Source: Lasioglossum baleicum
Lineage: Eukaryota; Arthropoda; Insecta; Hymenoptera; Halictidae
Direction of reading: 5' to 3'
Length of the DNA stretch: 64,000 bases
Assembly (NCBI RefSeq): GCF_051020765.1
Contig: NC_134930.1
Span: forward strand, 6,386,001-6,450,000
Shown: piece after piece, positions 54,881 through 62,123 of the stretch
Numbering within the stretch: position 1 is the first letter of the stretch
How the letters are laid out: the number at the start of each line of letters is the position of its first letter
The notes under the pieces: model-generated
What the model saw: only the letters and a program-made list of their open reading frames with translations
What the model was told of the DNA's origin: nothing
The model's database searches: none
Position numbers and translations under genes: made by a program

Positions 54881-55268
54881 ACAGGCGAGGATGGTGCAGG
54901 AAACCCTACCACGAGTCGGGAGGACCTCGTGGCGGTTCTACGATAAACGAAAGGGATGCTGTCCCTTTCATTTACACGTCTCCGTGGCTGACGGAGTTCT
55001 CGAGGTGCTGCCTCGAGAGACTGGGTTCGGCGGCTGGCCGAACGGCAGAAAAGATGCTGTCTTTTCCGTTCAGGATACAGGCGGGATTGGTCCGGGAAAC
55101 CCTACCACGAGTCGGGATGGGCTCGTGAAGGTTCTACGACAAACGAAAGAGATGCAGTCCCTTTCATTTGAACGTCTCCGTGGCTGACGGAGTTCTCAAG
55201 GTGCTGCCTTGAGAGACTGGGTTCGGCGGCTGGCCGAACGGCAGAGAAGATGCTGTCTTCTCTGTTCG
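54881..55268 (-). repeat. 196-bp tandem duplication inside the 3' LTR
   Basis: Unit 1 (54881-55076) and unit 2 (from 55077 to about 55268) align without indels at a period of 196 bp; the same pair lies at +7903 in the 5' LTR. Shared text includes ACCCTACCACGAGTCGGGA, CGTCTCCGTGGCTGACGGAG and GTTCGGCGGCTGGCCGAAC. The units differ by scattered substitutions, and several of these fall in pairs on opposite arms of hairpins, so pairing is kept while sequence changes. The duplication lies in the transcribed R-U5 part. Confidence 0.9.
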
Positions 55269-55417
55269 GCGAGTATGCTGTACCCGCCGTGGGAACTGTC
55301 GATGTCGAGGAGGCCGATGCTGTCGGTAGCTCGACGTCGAGAGCGTGGGAATTTTAGGAAGAGTGAATAGCGATACGTACCACTATTCTGGAGAAGGCTC
55401 CTAGCTGCTGGCTAGGA
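54909..55417 (-). other. Hairpin array with TGCTG/GGCTG pentaloops, 3' LTR copy
   Basis: Plus-strand arms are listed here; the sense RNA is the complement, with loops CAGCA or CAGCC. Unit 1: 54909-54932 (CCACGAG, 10-nt loop); 54949-54969 (GAAAGGGA/TCCCTTTC, loop TGCTG); 54980-54996 (CTCCGT/ACGGAG, GGCTG); 54998-55018 (TCTCGAGG/CCTCGAGA, TGCTG); 55025-55043 (GTTCGGC/GCCGAAC, GGCTG); 55048-55066 (GAAAAGA/TCTTTTC, TGCTG). Unit 2, shifted by 196: 55105-55128, 55145-55165 (loop TGCAG), 55176-55192, 55194-55214 (TCTCAAGG/CCTTGAGA), 55221-55239, 55242-55264 (CAGAGAAGA/TCTTCTCTG). Beyond the duplication: 55267-55289 (TGCTG), 55314-55326 (CCGA/TCGG, TGCTG) inside an outer stem 55299-55340, and 55399-55417 (TCCTAGC/GCTAGGA, TGCTG). 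Compensatory changes between units support RNA pairing. The function is unknown; leader folding, packaging, dimerisation or cap-independent translation are possible. Confidence 0.85.
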
Positions 55418-55448
55418 TGGAAAAGAGGCCCGTGCCTCGTTTGCATCG

Positions 55449-55457
55449 CCTTTTATA
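55449..55457 (-). promoter_or_regulatory. TATA box copy in the 3' LTR
   Basis: Same TATAAAAGG motif as in the 5' LTR, offset 7903. From here it could drive minus-strand transcription out through the rest of this LTR into the satellite on the left. That would give satellite read-through RNA, which is inference only. Confidence 0.65.
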
Positions 55458-55698
55458 GGCCTAGGTTGGTGGTGGGGGAACTGGCGTGGGGGAACGCGGA
55501 TGTGTGACGTCGTATTTCCGTGTCCGCCAAGATGGCCGAACCTCGACGTCCGTTTCCCGCCGAATGTGTCTCGGAGCGCGGGACTGTACGTCGTGACGCG
55601 ATGCGTGTATACGGCGTGTTCGGCGGTTCTCGGTGTCGGTCGGCGGTGTTCGGCGCGTGTCTCTTAGTAACAGGCCTGCACCGTACAGGTCTGTTACA

Positions 55699-55713
55699 CC
55701 CCCCTCCCCCTTC
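55699..55713 (-). other. Polypurine tract
   Basis: The sense strand reads GAAGGGGGAGGGGGG and directly abuts the 3' LTR start TGTAAC. A purine run in this position is the RNase H-resistant primer for plus-strand DNA synthesis in LTR retroelements. Confidence 0.95.
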
Positions 55714-55989
55714 AGGACAGCGAAAAGCAAGAGAGCGAGGCCCCATTTATTAAGTTACGAAAGACAGTCGTATCCTGGTGTACATGTGGCGGCGTAGTAT
55801 CGGTTCCTTACATCTAGGGGTAGGTAACGAGTAAACGGTACTGGGTTGGACAACACAATAGACGTATATATTTATATAGAGACAAAAAAACATCCTTACA
55901 ACTACTCAGTCTTGGTTCGCCAAGTCGCAAAAAGAAAGAAAAAGAAATACATGTTGTTTTGGTGACGCGGTCGAAGGCGCGGTCAAAAT
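55714..55989 (-). other. Non-coding region between the polypurine tract and the triple repeat
   Basis: No credible reading frame. It contains AT-rich patches (TATATATTTATATAG near 55866) and A-rich runs on the plus strand up to 12 A near 56000, which are T-runs in the sense RNA. The minus strand has AATAAA at 55751-55746, upstream of the polypurine tract rather than inside the LTR, so it is probably not the main poly(A) signal. No env-like gene is present. Confidence 0.75.
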
Positions 55990-56440
55990 GGCACACAAAA
56001 AAAAAAAAACCATTTGCGCGGGGCGTCCGCGTTTGGACTGCTTACACCTAGTGCCCTTCTCCGGCAGGGAGAAGGGGTTACGTCGCGCGGTTATAACTGT
56101 TTCCGGACTCGGCTCGACGTACGGAAAAGAAACGAAGGCGAAACAACAACAAAAATGCTCTCTTTGGCGCGGACGAGAAAAGAAATAAACGATCTATTTG
56201 CGCGTTGACCCCGAGTGCCCCTCCCCGGCGGGGGAAGGGGTTGCGGCGCGTGCTTACACATATCTCTGGTGTTGGCTCGACCTACAGACCGGAGGGGAGA
56301 AAAACAATAACAGTAATCTCTTTGGCGCGGAAGAAAAAAAATAAACGATCTATTTGCGCGGGTCCGCGTTTGAGCGGCTTCAGTGTCCAGTGCCCTTCTC
56401 CGGCTGGGAGAAGGGGTTACGGCGCGCGTTTCACCCGTGT
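55990..56440 (-). repeat. Three degenerate ~165-175-bp tandem repeats after pol
   Basis: Three copies share TTTGCGCG, GTGCCC(T/C)TC, GAAGGGGTT(A/G)CG and GGCTCGAC blocks. ATAAACGATCTATTTGCGCG is exact at 56185-56204 and 56341-56360. Each copy centres on a 9-bp-stem, 5-nt-loop hairpin: 56054-56076 (CCCTTCTCC/GGAGAAGGG, loop GGCAG), 56218-56240 (CCCCTCCCC/GGGAAGGGG, loop GGCGG), 56393-56415 (CCCTTCTCC/GGAGAAGGG, loop GGCTG). The middle copy differs by two compensatory pair changes plus one C-A that becomes G-U in the sense RNA. The repeats lie in the 3' untranslated part of the genomic RNA, and the last copy runs up to the pol stop. Confidence 0.85.
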
Positions 56441-56448
56441 ACGGGCGT

Positions 56449-59400
56449 CTACCTACCGGCGCCATCTCGGCGCTTACACCGGCGCAGTCTTCCGTCCGGC
56501 TCGAAGAACAGCATCCATCGCTCGTCTTCGAGGGATGCACGGTACCGCCTCGTCTGGACGCACCTGTTGGGTACCTCCACGTAGCGGCCGTTAGGCAGCT
56601 GGTACCACGTCGTGGGGCACGGTGCGTAGCTTCCGTCGTAGGCGATCGGGCGAGGGGCCCCCGGTGCCCTTCGCCATGGTGCCACCGGCTGTCCGCTGTT
56701 TCCCGGCTGTTCCTCCTCCGGCAGTTCCGGGTCCGTTGCCGTCGCCACACTTGGCCGGATTACCCCTGGGGGTCGCTCCCTGGTGGTCGTCTCTGTCGGG
56801 GCTGCTGTTGCAGGCGGGATGGCCGGCCCCGGGCGTGCGTGGGTGGGCCCTGCCCGTGGGTCGGGTCGAGGCTGTCGACCCGTACCCTCGGCGTCGCCGG
56901 TACTACGTCGTTGAGCGCTGGTGGGCGTGTCTGCGGATTGGCCACGCTGCCGTGTGGGCGTCTCGAAACCCTCTGGTTCGGGGATTTCCGACGGCTTCCG
57001 CTGTCCTGTCGTCGTCGCCTTCGGGGTGGGCCCGGCTGGGGTCCGTGCCCGTTGGGGCCTTGGCAGTAGGGCGTTGTGGCGCCGCGCCCTGGATGTTGAT
57101 CGGTTCCTCCGCTCGGCCTTGGGTGTCAGTGGTTCGTTGGGCCACCATTTCGCCGGCTCTGGAGTTTCTATCCGGTGAGGTTGGACGGACGGCGGATGAC
57201 CGGCCCGTTCGCGGTGGTCCTCTATTGTTGCCGGCGGCAGGGTATCCACCGGGGCGATGCCACTGGCCACGGCGGGCGCTGGCCGTCTGGCCACGAGTCG
57301 TATTGGGGTGGGAAACCACGTAACCGCTCGTATTCGTGGTGTGGTGGACTTCGGCCGTGCGGCGGCCGTCGTTTTCGGTGCCGAGGTGGCTCCCCTTCCC
57401 GCCTCAGTATCCCTTGTTGTCCCCGCGGGCTTAGCGGTAGAGGGCCGCTTCGAAGTGGTCACCGGTTGGGGACGGGTGGCCTTCCGAGCCGTGACTTCCA
57501 TCTTCCGCTCTGCCGCTGTGCGTGTGCGCACCACGTGGCGGCCGGTGGGCCCCTCCTCTCCCCTGGCGGTGGTGCGTGAGCGCACGGCTTGGCGTACGGA
57601 AGATTCCGTCGCAGTCGCCGTTGTGGGTCTCCCGGTCTCCATCGGTGTATCCTCGGTGGCACCGGTGACCGTAGCTGCGGTCACCGATGTCCGCGTTGCC
57701 CATTCCGGGATGGTCGGCGTGGGTGGTCTCTCGTCGACGTTCGACGGCTCGTCGAACAGGTCGCGGAGGTCCCCGTAAAAATCATCCATCTTTTCCCTCG
57801 TGCTGGCGTGTCGTCGCTGCTGCTGCGGTGGATGCTGCGATTTTGGAGCTGCTTGCCTATGACAAAGATGAACAATGTTTGTTATTTTTCGTGGTCGGCC
57901 GCGTCGCCGTGGTGGTGGCGCTCCGCCAGAATTGGTGTTCGAGGCGGTCCCTTCTGCGGCGCCCTCCGCCGTACTCTCCTCGTCCTCTCCGGACCCCTTG
58001 GCGCCCCTCGCATGGGGTTTCAGGTCTTGCACGTGAATGTGTCGTGCCCACTTCCCCTTAGTGTCCCGGAGGTCGACGATGACCGGTGACACAATGCGTC
58101 CGACCGTGTACGGACCGCTGTACTTCGGAGCGAGCTTCGCGGCGATGCCGGCCCCTTTGTCCGAGAGCGTATGTTCTCTTTTCCAAACGCTCTCGCCGAC
58201 GGCGGGTTTCCATTCGCGGTGCCGCAGGTTGTAGTGTTTCTCCTGGCGACCAAATGCTTTGGCCAGGTGCAGCCTGGCCAATTCCTGAGCCTCACGGAGA
58301 TTTTCCCACCTCTGTGTTGCTGGTTCGGAGCTGTCTCCAGCCGGGTGCTGCCCGGGTGGTCGTAGCTCCCTCCCTTGGTTGAGGTACGCCGGACTGTACC
58401 CTGTTGACTCGTGCCATGCCGTGTTAATGGCAAATCGTGCTTCGTCCAGCTTCTCGTCCCATCGCTCATGGTGGTTCTCGGTATATTGAGCGAGCATGGT
58501 CTTAACGACCTTGTTGGCCCTTTCGACCGGATTACAATGGGGCGAGTACGGTGGCGTGCGTCGATGTTGAGTTCCCGAGGCCCGCAGCATTTCGGTGAAG
58601 GGTTTGCCGATGAACTGGCGTCCGTTATCAGTGATGATAATTTCTGGTGCTCCGTGTCGGAGGACGACATCCTTCAGAATGGCCGCGGTGACGGCGGCGC
58701 TGGTGGCTTTTCGAAGTGGCGTGAGTTCGACCCACTTCGAAAAACGATCGAGAGCGACCAGCAGCCATATGTGTCCCCGGCGTGAACGTGGCAGAGGGCC
58801 GACGAGGTCGATGGAGACCGTGTGCCACGGTTGTGTTCCGGGGTTTGCGTGCATGTGTCCCGCTGGCTGCTGTGGTGCTGTCTTGTATTGTTGACAGCTC
58901 GAGCAACAGCGAACATGGCGGGCCACCTCCCTAAACATTCCGGGCCAGTAGTATCTTTGCGCCAGGCGAACAATTGTTTTGGCTATGCCGAGGTGTCCGG
59001 CGGTGGGGTCGTCGTGGTGTTGGTGGAGGAGGGCCTCCCTTTCCCCCGCCGGCACGCACATCTTCCAGGCGTTGCTGGCCGTTGGTTCGTTGTAGTCGAG
59101 CTGGTGTAACAGGTGTCGAAACAGTTTCCCCTCGCGTATCTGGTAATCTGGAACGGACGCGGGGTTTTGGCGGACTGCTTCGATCTTTTTCTGGTACCAC
59201 GTGTCGGTGCGCTGTTTCGACTGGAGCAGATTTACTTCTGGTACTGGAGTGTTTCTGGAGAGCGCATCGGCGACGTAGTTGAGTTTTCCGGGTCGATATT
59301 CAATATCGAAATCGTACTGCTGCAGTTCGAGGGCCCATCTTGCGAGCCGTCCCGTCGGGTTGTCGATCTGCTGCAGCCAACGGAGTGCCTGGTGGTCTGT

Positions 59401-61065
59401 CACGACGGTAAACTGGTATCCTTCGATGTACGGTTTCATCTTCCGTATGCCCCATACGACGGCGAGGCACTCTTTCTCCGTCGCACTGTAGTTCCGCTCG
59501 GTCATACTGAGGGTGTGGCTCGCGTAAGCGATGACCCTTTCCTCGTCTCCTGTGCCTTGGGTCAGGACTACGCCCAGTCCATGGTCGCTGGCGTCCGTTT
59601 GGAGCGTAAAACGCTCCGAAAAATTTGGGCACGCCAGTATCGGGGCGGCGACGAGTCGTCGCTTCATTTCCTGGAACGCGGTTTCTTCGGCCTCGGACCA
59701 CCTCCACTTCGCGTTCTTACGGGTGAGTTTGGTCAGTGGTTCCATCAGTTCGGCGAACTTGGGCACGAACCGGCGATACCATGACGCCATCCCATGGAAT
59801 CGTCGTACGTCTCGGATGTTCTTCGGCGTCGCAATTTTGGCGATCGCGTCTGTCTTTTCTGGATCGGTGCGTATCCCTCGTTGGTCGACCACGTGTCCCA
59901 AGTATCGGAGGCTGTCCACACAGAAGTGACACTTATCTGGGTTTAGCCTGAGTCCGGCGGCTCGCAGGCGTTTGAAGACCTCACGCAGATGCTGCTGGTG
60001 AGCTTCGAACGTCGGACTGACAGTAATAATGTCGTCCAGATATGCGAACGCATACGGTTCTAGTTCCGGGCCGATGACTCGGTCGAGCAGTCGCTGAAAC
60101 GTCGCTGGCGCCGAGTGCAGACCGAACGGCATTACTTTAAATTGGAACAGCCCTTTCCCGGGTACCGTGAACGCTGTCAGTGGTCGACTACTGTCTTCCA
60201 GGGGTACCTGCCAGTATCCGCTCTTTAGGTCGAGCGTTGTCAGGAATTTGGCGCCGCGTAGCTTGTCGAGCGTCGCTTGTATATGCGGTAACGGGTACGC
60301 ATCTTTTTCCGAACGTTCATTGAGTTTCCTGAAGTCGACGCAGAATCGTGGCTTCCCGTCTTTTTTTTTTACCACCACCACTGGCGAGCTCCAAGGGCTG
60401 CTGGAGGGCTCGATCACTCCGTCCCGTAGCATTGCTTCGACTTCGGTGTCGATGACGGCCTGCATCGCTGGATTCCGCGGGCGGTACCGTTGTTTTATCG
60501 GCGTTTCGTCTGTCAACTTGATTCGGTGCTGAACGAGGTTGGTACGTCCGGGCACTGTTTTAAACAGTTCCATTTCGCCGGCAAGAAAATCGTCCAGTCG
60601 TTCACGATCCTCGGCGCTGGGGGTGCGTAAACCCGTTTCCAGATCTGGTTTTGTTTCGGCGAGGTACGCCACGGGCCATGAGGCAATATCGGCCGGTGGC
60701 CGTAATTGAATTCCTAATGCGGCAATTGTCTGGATGCCCAGGAGTACCTGCGGTCCCATCTTCGGCAATATGGTGAACTCGTGTTCCCACTCGTACCCCA
60801 TGGTGATAAACGGGAGGCGCAACGTGCCATTCGGACGTGTGTTTGACCCGTCGGCCAGGCCGACCAGGCCGTTCGTGGTCTGTGGGGTGATGCCCTGTTC
60901 CCGGGCCCACTGCTGTACTTCCTCATTGACGCACGACAATTGTGCCCCTGTGTCCAGGAGGGCTTCTACCTGCCGGCCGAGAATCAGGATGGATAATAGT
61001 GGCCGGGGTGTATAATTTATTGCGGGGGCCTGCGGTCGTTCAATTGGGCCGCGCCCCTTGGCCCG
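56449..61065 (-). CDS. pol: Pol: protease, reverse transcriptase, RNase H, integrase and long C-terminal extension
   Basis: Translated as a Gag-Pol fusion of about 1891 aa (353 Gag + 1538 Pol) by -1 frameshifting; the frame has no need of its own start. Numbered from the first Pol codon after the heptamer. Aspartic protease: DTGAQLS at 38-44 and the flap-side VLLGI at 107-111. Reverse transcriptase about 165-400: SPWSSPVVVVKKKDG, LDLKSGYWQ, MPFGL, and catalytic YLDD at 342-345. RNase H about 480-605: TDAS (490), the NYSATEKE acidic motif, TDHQALRW (557), and VADALSR. Integrase: H/H...C-X2-C zinc finger about 681-724, catalytic D753, D813, E848 (34 residues between the last two), then a GPY/F module (KLAPKYSGPYTVGRIVSP) near 977-994. 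After about residue 1020 comes a ~500-aa Thr/Pro/Arg/Ala-rich tail with an AT-hook-like RRRGRPRK at 1053-1060 and a more ordered Cys/Trp-containing end. The stop is TAG. No chromodomain is seen. Confidence 0.95.
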   Translation of the reverse strand, partial: RAKGRGPIERPQAPAINYTPRPLLSILILGRQVEALLDTGAQLSCVNEEVQQWAREQGITPQTTNGLVGLADGSNTRPNGTLRLPFITMGYEWEHEFTILPKMGPQVLLGIQTIAALGIQLRPPADIASWPVAYLAETKPDLETGLRTPSAEDRERLDDFLAGEMELFKTVPGRTNLVQHRIKLTDETPIKQRYRPRNPAMQAVIDTEVEAMLRDGVIEPSSSPWSSPVVVVKKKDGKPRFCVDFRKLNERSEKDAYPLPHIQATLDKLRGAKFLTTLDLKSGYWQVPLEDSSRPLTAFTVPGKGLFQFKVMPFGLHSAPATFQRLLDRVIGPELEPYAFAYLDDIITVSPTFEAHQQHLREVFKRLRAAGLRLNPDKCHFCVDSLRYLGHVVDQRGIRTDPEKTDAIAKIATPKNIRDVRRFHGMASWYRRFVPKFAELMEPLTKLTRKNAKWRWSEAEETAFQEMKRRLVAAPILACPNFSERFTLQTDASDHGLGVVLTQGTGDEERVIAYASHTLSMTERNYSATEKECLAVVWGIRKMKPYIEGYQFTVVTDHQALRWLQQIDNPTGRLARWALELQQYDFDIEYRPGKLNYVADALSRNTPVPEVNLLQSKQRTDTWYQKKIEAVRQNPASVPDYQIREGKLFRHLLHQLDYNEPTASNAWKMCVPAGEREALLHQHHDDPTAGHLGIAKTIVRLAQRYYWPGMFREVARHVRCCSSCQQYKTAPQQPAGHMHANPGTQPWHTVSIDLVGPLPRSRRGHIWLLVALDRFSKWVELTPLRKATSAAVTAAILKDVVLRHGAPEIIITDNGRQFIGKPFTEMLRASGTQHRRTPPYSPHCNPVERANKVVKTMLAQYTENHHERWDEKLDEARFAINTAWHESTGYSPAYLNQGRELRPPGQHPAGDSSEPATQRWENLREAQELARLHLAKAFGRQEKHYNLRHREWKPAVGESVWKREHTLSDKGAGIAAKLAPKYSGPYTVGRIVSPVIVDLRDTKGKWARHIHVQDLKPHARGAKGSGEDEESTAEGAAEGTASNTNSGGAPPPRRRGRPRKITNIVHLCHRQAAPKSQHPPQQQRRHASTREKMDDFYGDLRDLFDEPSNVDERPPTPTIPEWATRTSVTAATVTGATEDTPMETGRPTTATATESSVRQAVRSRTTARGEEGPTGRHVVRTRTAAERKMEVTARKATRPQPVTTSKRPSTAKPAGTTRDTEAGRGATSAPKTTAAARPKSTTPRIRAVTWFPTPIRLVARRPAPAVASGIAPVDTLPPATIEDHRERAGHPPSVQPHRIETPEPAKWWPNEPLTPKAERRNRSTSRARRHNALLPRPQRARTPAGPTPKATTTGQRKPSEIPEPEGFETPTRQRGQSADTPTSAQRRSTGDAEGTGRQPRPDPRAGPTHARPGPAIPPATAAPTETTTRERPPGVIRPSVATATDPELPEEEQPGNSGQPVAPWRRAPGAPRPIAYDGSYAPCPTTWYQLPNGRYVEVPNRCVQTRRYRASLEDERWMLFFEPDGRLRRCKRRDGAGR

Positions 61066-62123
61066 TTTCCCGACGGTTGTCCGGTGTGTTGATTACCTGG
61101 TGGGTGGCACTCTCGTGTGAGTATTCCGTCTCGGCCGCACCGTGCACAGAATCGTCGATATATATTCCGACACTCGAAGCGGTTGTGCCCCCGCTGTTTG
61201 CACCGCCAGCAGTGCGTGACGGGGCTGTATGTGTCGTTCGACGGGCCCGCTGTGTTTGCCGGTTGCTGACCGGTATTGTACGTGGCCGCCACGTCGGTCG
61301 TGCGATGCTCCGGACCGGCTTCGTAGGCGGAGCTCCGGGCGAGAGGCTTCTGTATTTTATTCTTTCGCTCGAGTGCCCTCTCGATCCGTTGGACCTGGCC
61401 CAGTAGGTCGTCCAGGTCTTTAACGTGGGCCGGGTTAATCACGACGGTATGCTCTGGCAGCATATTTTCGTATACCGTTTCCAGGTAATCGGTGGTCGGG
61501 ATGTCGGCCCGTCGCATCAGCGTGATTAGGGCGTGCATATACTTCTGGAACGGCTCTCCGGGTTTCTGAGTACGTTCACGGGCCTCTCGTTCCCGCTGTA
61601 ACTGTGTCTGCTCCGCGGAGAAATTAGCTACGAACTTTTTCTTGAAGTCCGTCCATGTGGTAATTCCATGTTTGCTATTACGATACCAAACCTGGGCGTC
61701 TCCACGTACCAGCTCGGTAACCCCTCGCAACAATTCCGCGTCGGAGAGGCAGTAGGCCTCCTGCAACTCCGCGAGCCGTTCTACGAACGCGTGCGGGTCC
61801 TTTCCGTCAGTGGTACATGCCCATTTACGCATGCGATCCATGTTCCTTCCTGGGTCGTTCGGTGGCTCGACGGTGATGAAGGTTTGTGCGGGTGTTTGTA
61901 TGGGCGTTTGTGCGGGCGGCCCACTGGCCGCTGGTTTCGGTTCGTCCATTCTGAACAGTTGCTCGGGTATGCAGAACAGATCCTCCGTCTGTGTGCGGAT
62001 ACAGTTCTCCCAATGTTGGCGGAGTTCCTCCGGGGTTCCGGTGATTGATACTCGTAGGCGCCGCAGTTCGGCCAGTATTCGCTTCACTTGTATCGCGGTG
62101 ACTTGTGCAGGGCGTTGTGGCAT
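61017..62123 (-). CDS. gag: Gag structural polyprotein (368 aa)
   Basis: Gag forms the cytoplasmic virus-like particle that packages the element RNA. Residues about 90-260 look like the Retrotrans_gag capsid family (motif QVWYRNSKHGITTWTDFKKKF at 144-164, with the usual W-Y...W..F spacing), followed by a basic, helix-prone stretch (EQTQLQREREARER, about 171-184). The C-terminal nucleocapsid part has a classic zinc knuckle, C-X2-C-X4-H-X4-C, at 305-318. A second C-X2-C-X4-I-X4-C follows at 326-339, where the metal-binding His is replaced by Ile. The N-terminal region holds a short TPIQTPAQT repeat. The ATG is preceded two codons upstream by an in-frame stop, so the start is secure. The frame overlaps pol by about 75 bases, and a slippery heptamer at codons 352-353 lets a fraction of ribosomes enter pol. 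Confidence 0.93.
   Translation of the reverse strand: MPQRPAQVTAIQVKRILAELRRLRVSITGTPEELRQHWENCIRTQTEDLFCIPEQLFRMDEPKPAASGPPAQTPIQTPAQTFITVEPPNDPGRNMDRMRKWACTTDGKDPHAFVERLAELQEAYCLSDAELLRGVTELVRGDAQVWYRNSKHGITTWTDFKKKFVANFSAEQTQLQREREARERTQKPGEPFQKYMHALITLMRRADIPTTDYLETVYENMLPEHTVVINPAHVKDLDDLLGQVQRIERALERKNKIQKPLARSSAYEAGPEHRTTDVAATYNTGQQPANTAGPSNDTYSPVTHCWRCKQRGHNRFECRNIYRRFCARCGRDGILTRECHPPGNQHTGQPSGNGPRGAAQLNDRRPPQ
61025..61071 (-). promoter_or_regulatory. -1 ribosomal frameshift signal, gag to pol
   Basis: On the sense strand the gag codons read G-GGA-AAC (61071-61065). This is a canonical X-XXY-YYZ heptamer, GGGAAAC, in the correct gag frame. After a 7-base spacer (61064-61058) a stem can form: 5' arm GGGGCGCGG (61057-61049), 13-base loop, 3' arm CCGC-AG-GCCCC (61035-61025). 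That gives nine GC-rich pairs with a 2-base bulge. Heptamer, spacer and stem all match the known architecture for -1 frameshifting. Slippage puts ribosomes into the pol frame, which is open from 61092 onward; the gag stop TAA is at 61019-61017. Confidence 0.88.

Larger units (their letters stand above)
54536..55698 (-). repeat. 3' LTR (element orientation)
   Basis: Direct repeat of 62439-63601 at a constant offset of 7903, with no difference seen. It begins TGTAAC and ends GTTACA on the plus strand, so its ends form a perfect 6-bp inverted repeat. Because the element reads on the minus strand, this is the downstream LTR. It should supply the transcript end: a TATAAA/AATACA cluster (minus strand, 54694-54685) is a candidate variant poly(A) signal, although no AATAAA is present. 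Inside are a 196-bp tandem duplication and a dense hairpin array, described separately. Small open frames on the plus strand are shadows. Confidence 0.97.

Noticed and set aside
54651..55187. Plus-strand open frames of 72-108 codons repeated in both LTRs
   Set aside because: They lie over the hairpin array, antisense to transcription, and show no domain; duplication in both LTRs only reflects LTR identity.
55746..55751. AATAAA on the minus strand as the element's poly(A) signal
   Set aside because: It lies before the polypurine tract, outside the LTR; use there would remove the terminal repeat needed for strand transfer.
55714..56448. Envelope (env) gene or remnant
   Set aside because: No frame with signal peptide, fusion motif or membrane segment; the region is repeats and AT-rich non-coding sequence.
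57787..57789. A separate third gene starting at the ATG (MDDFYGDLRDLF...) in the Pol tail
   Set aside because: It is in frame with pol with no stop between, and there is no sign of a separate promoter or splice site; a separate mature protein by cleavage remains possible.
56383..60532. Long plus-strand open frames (up to 233 codons) opposite pol
   Set aside because: They are antisense shadows in GC-rich coding sequence; the minus frame carries all the recognisable domains.
60937..60939. Start of pol at the TTG codon at 60939
   Set aside because: The frame continues upstream through the protease active site (DTG precedes this codon) to the frameshift heptamer, so TTG here is an internal Leu codon.
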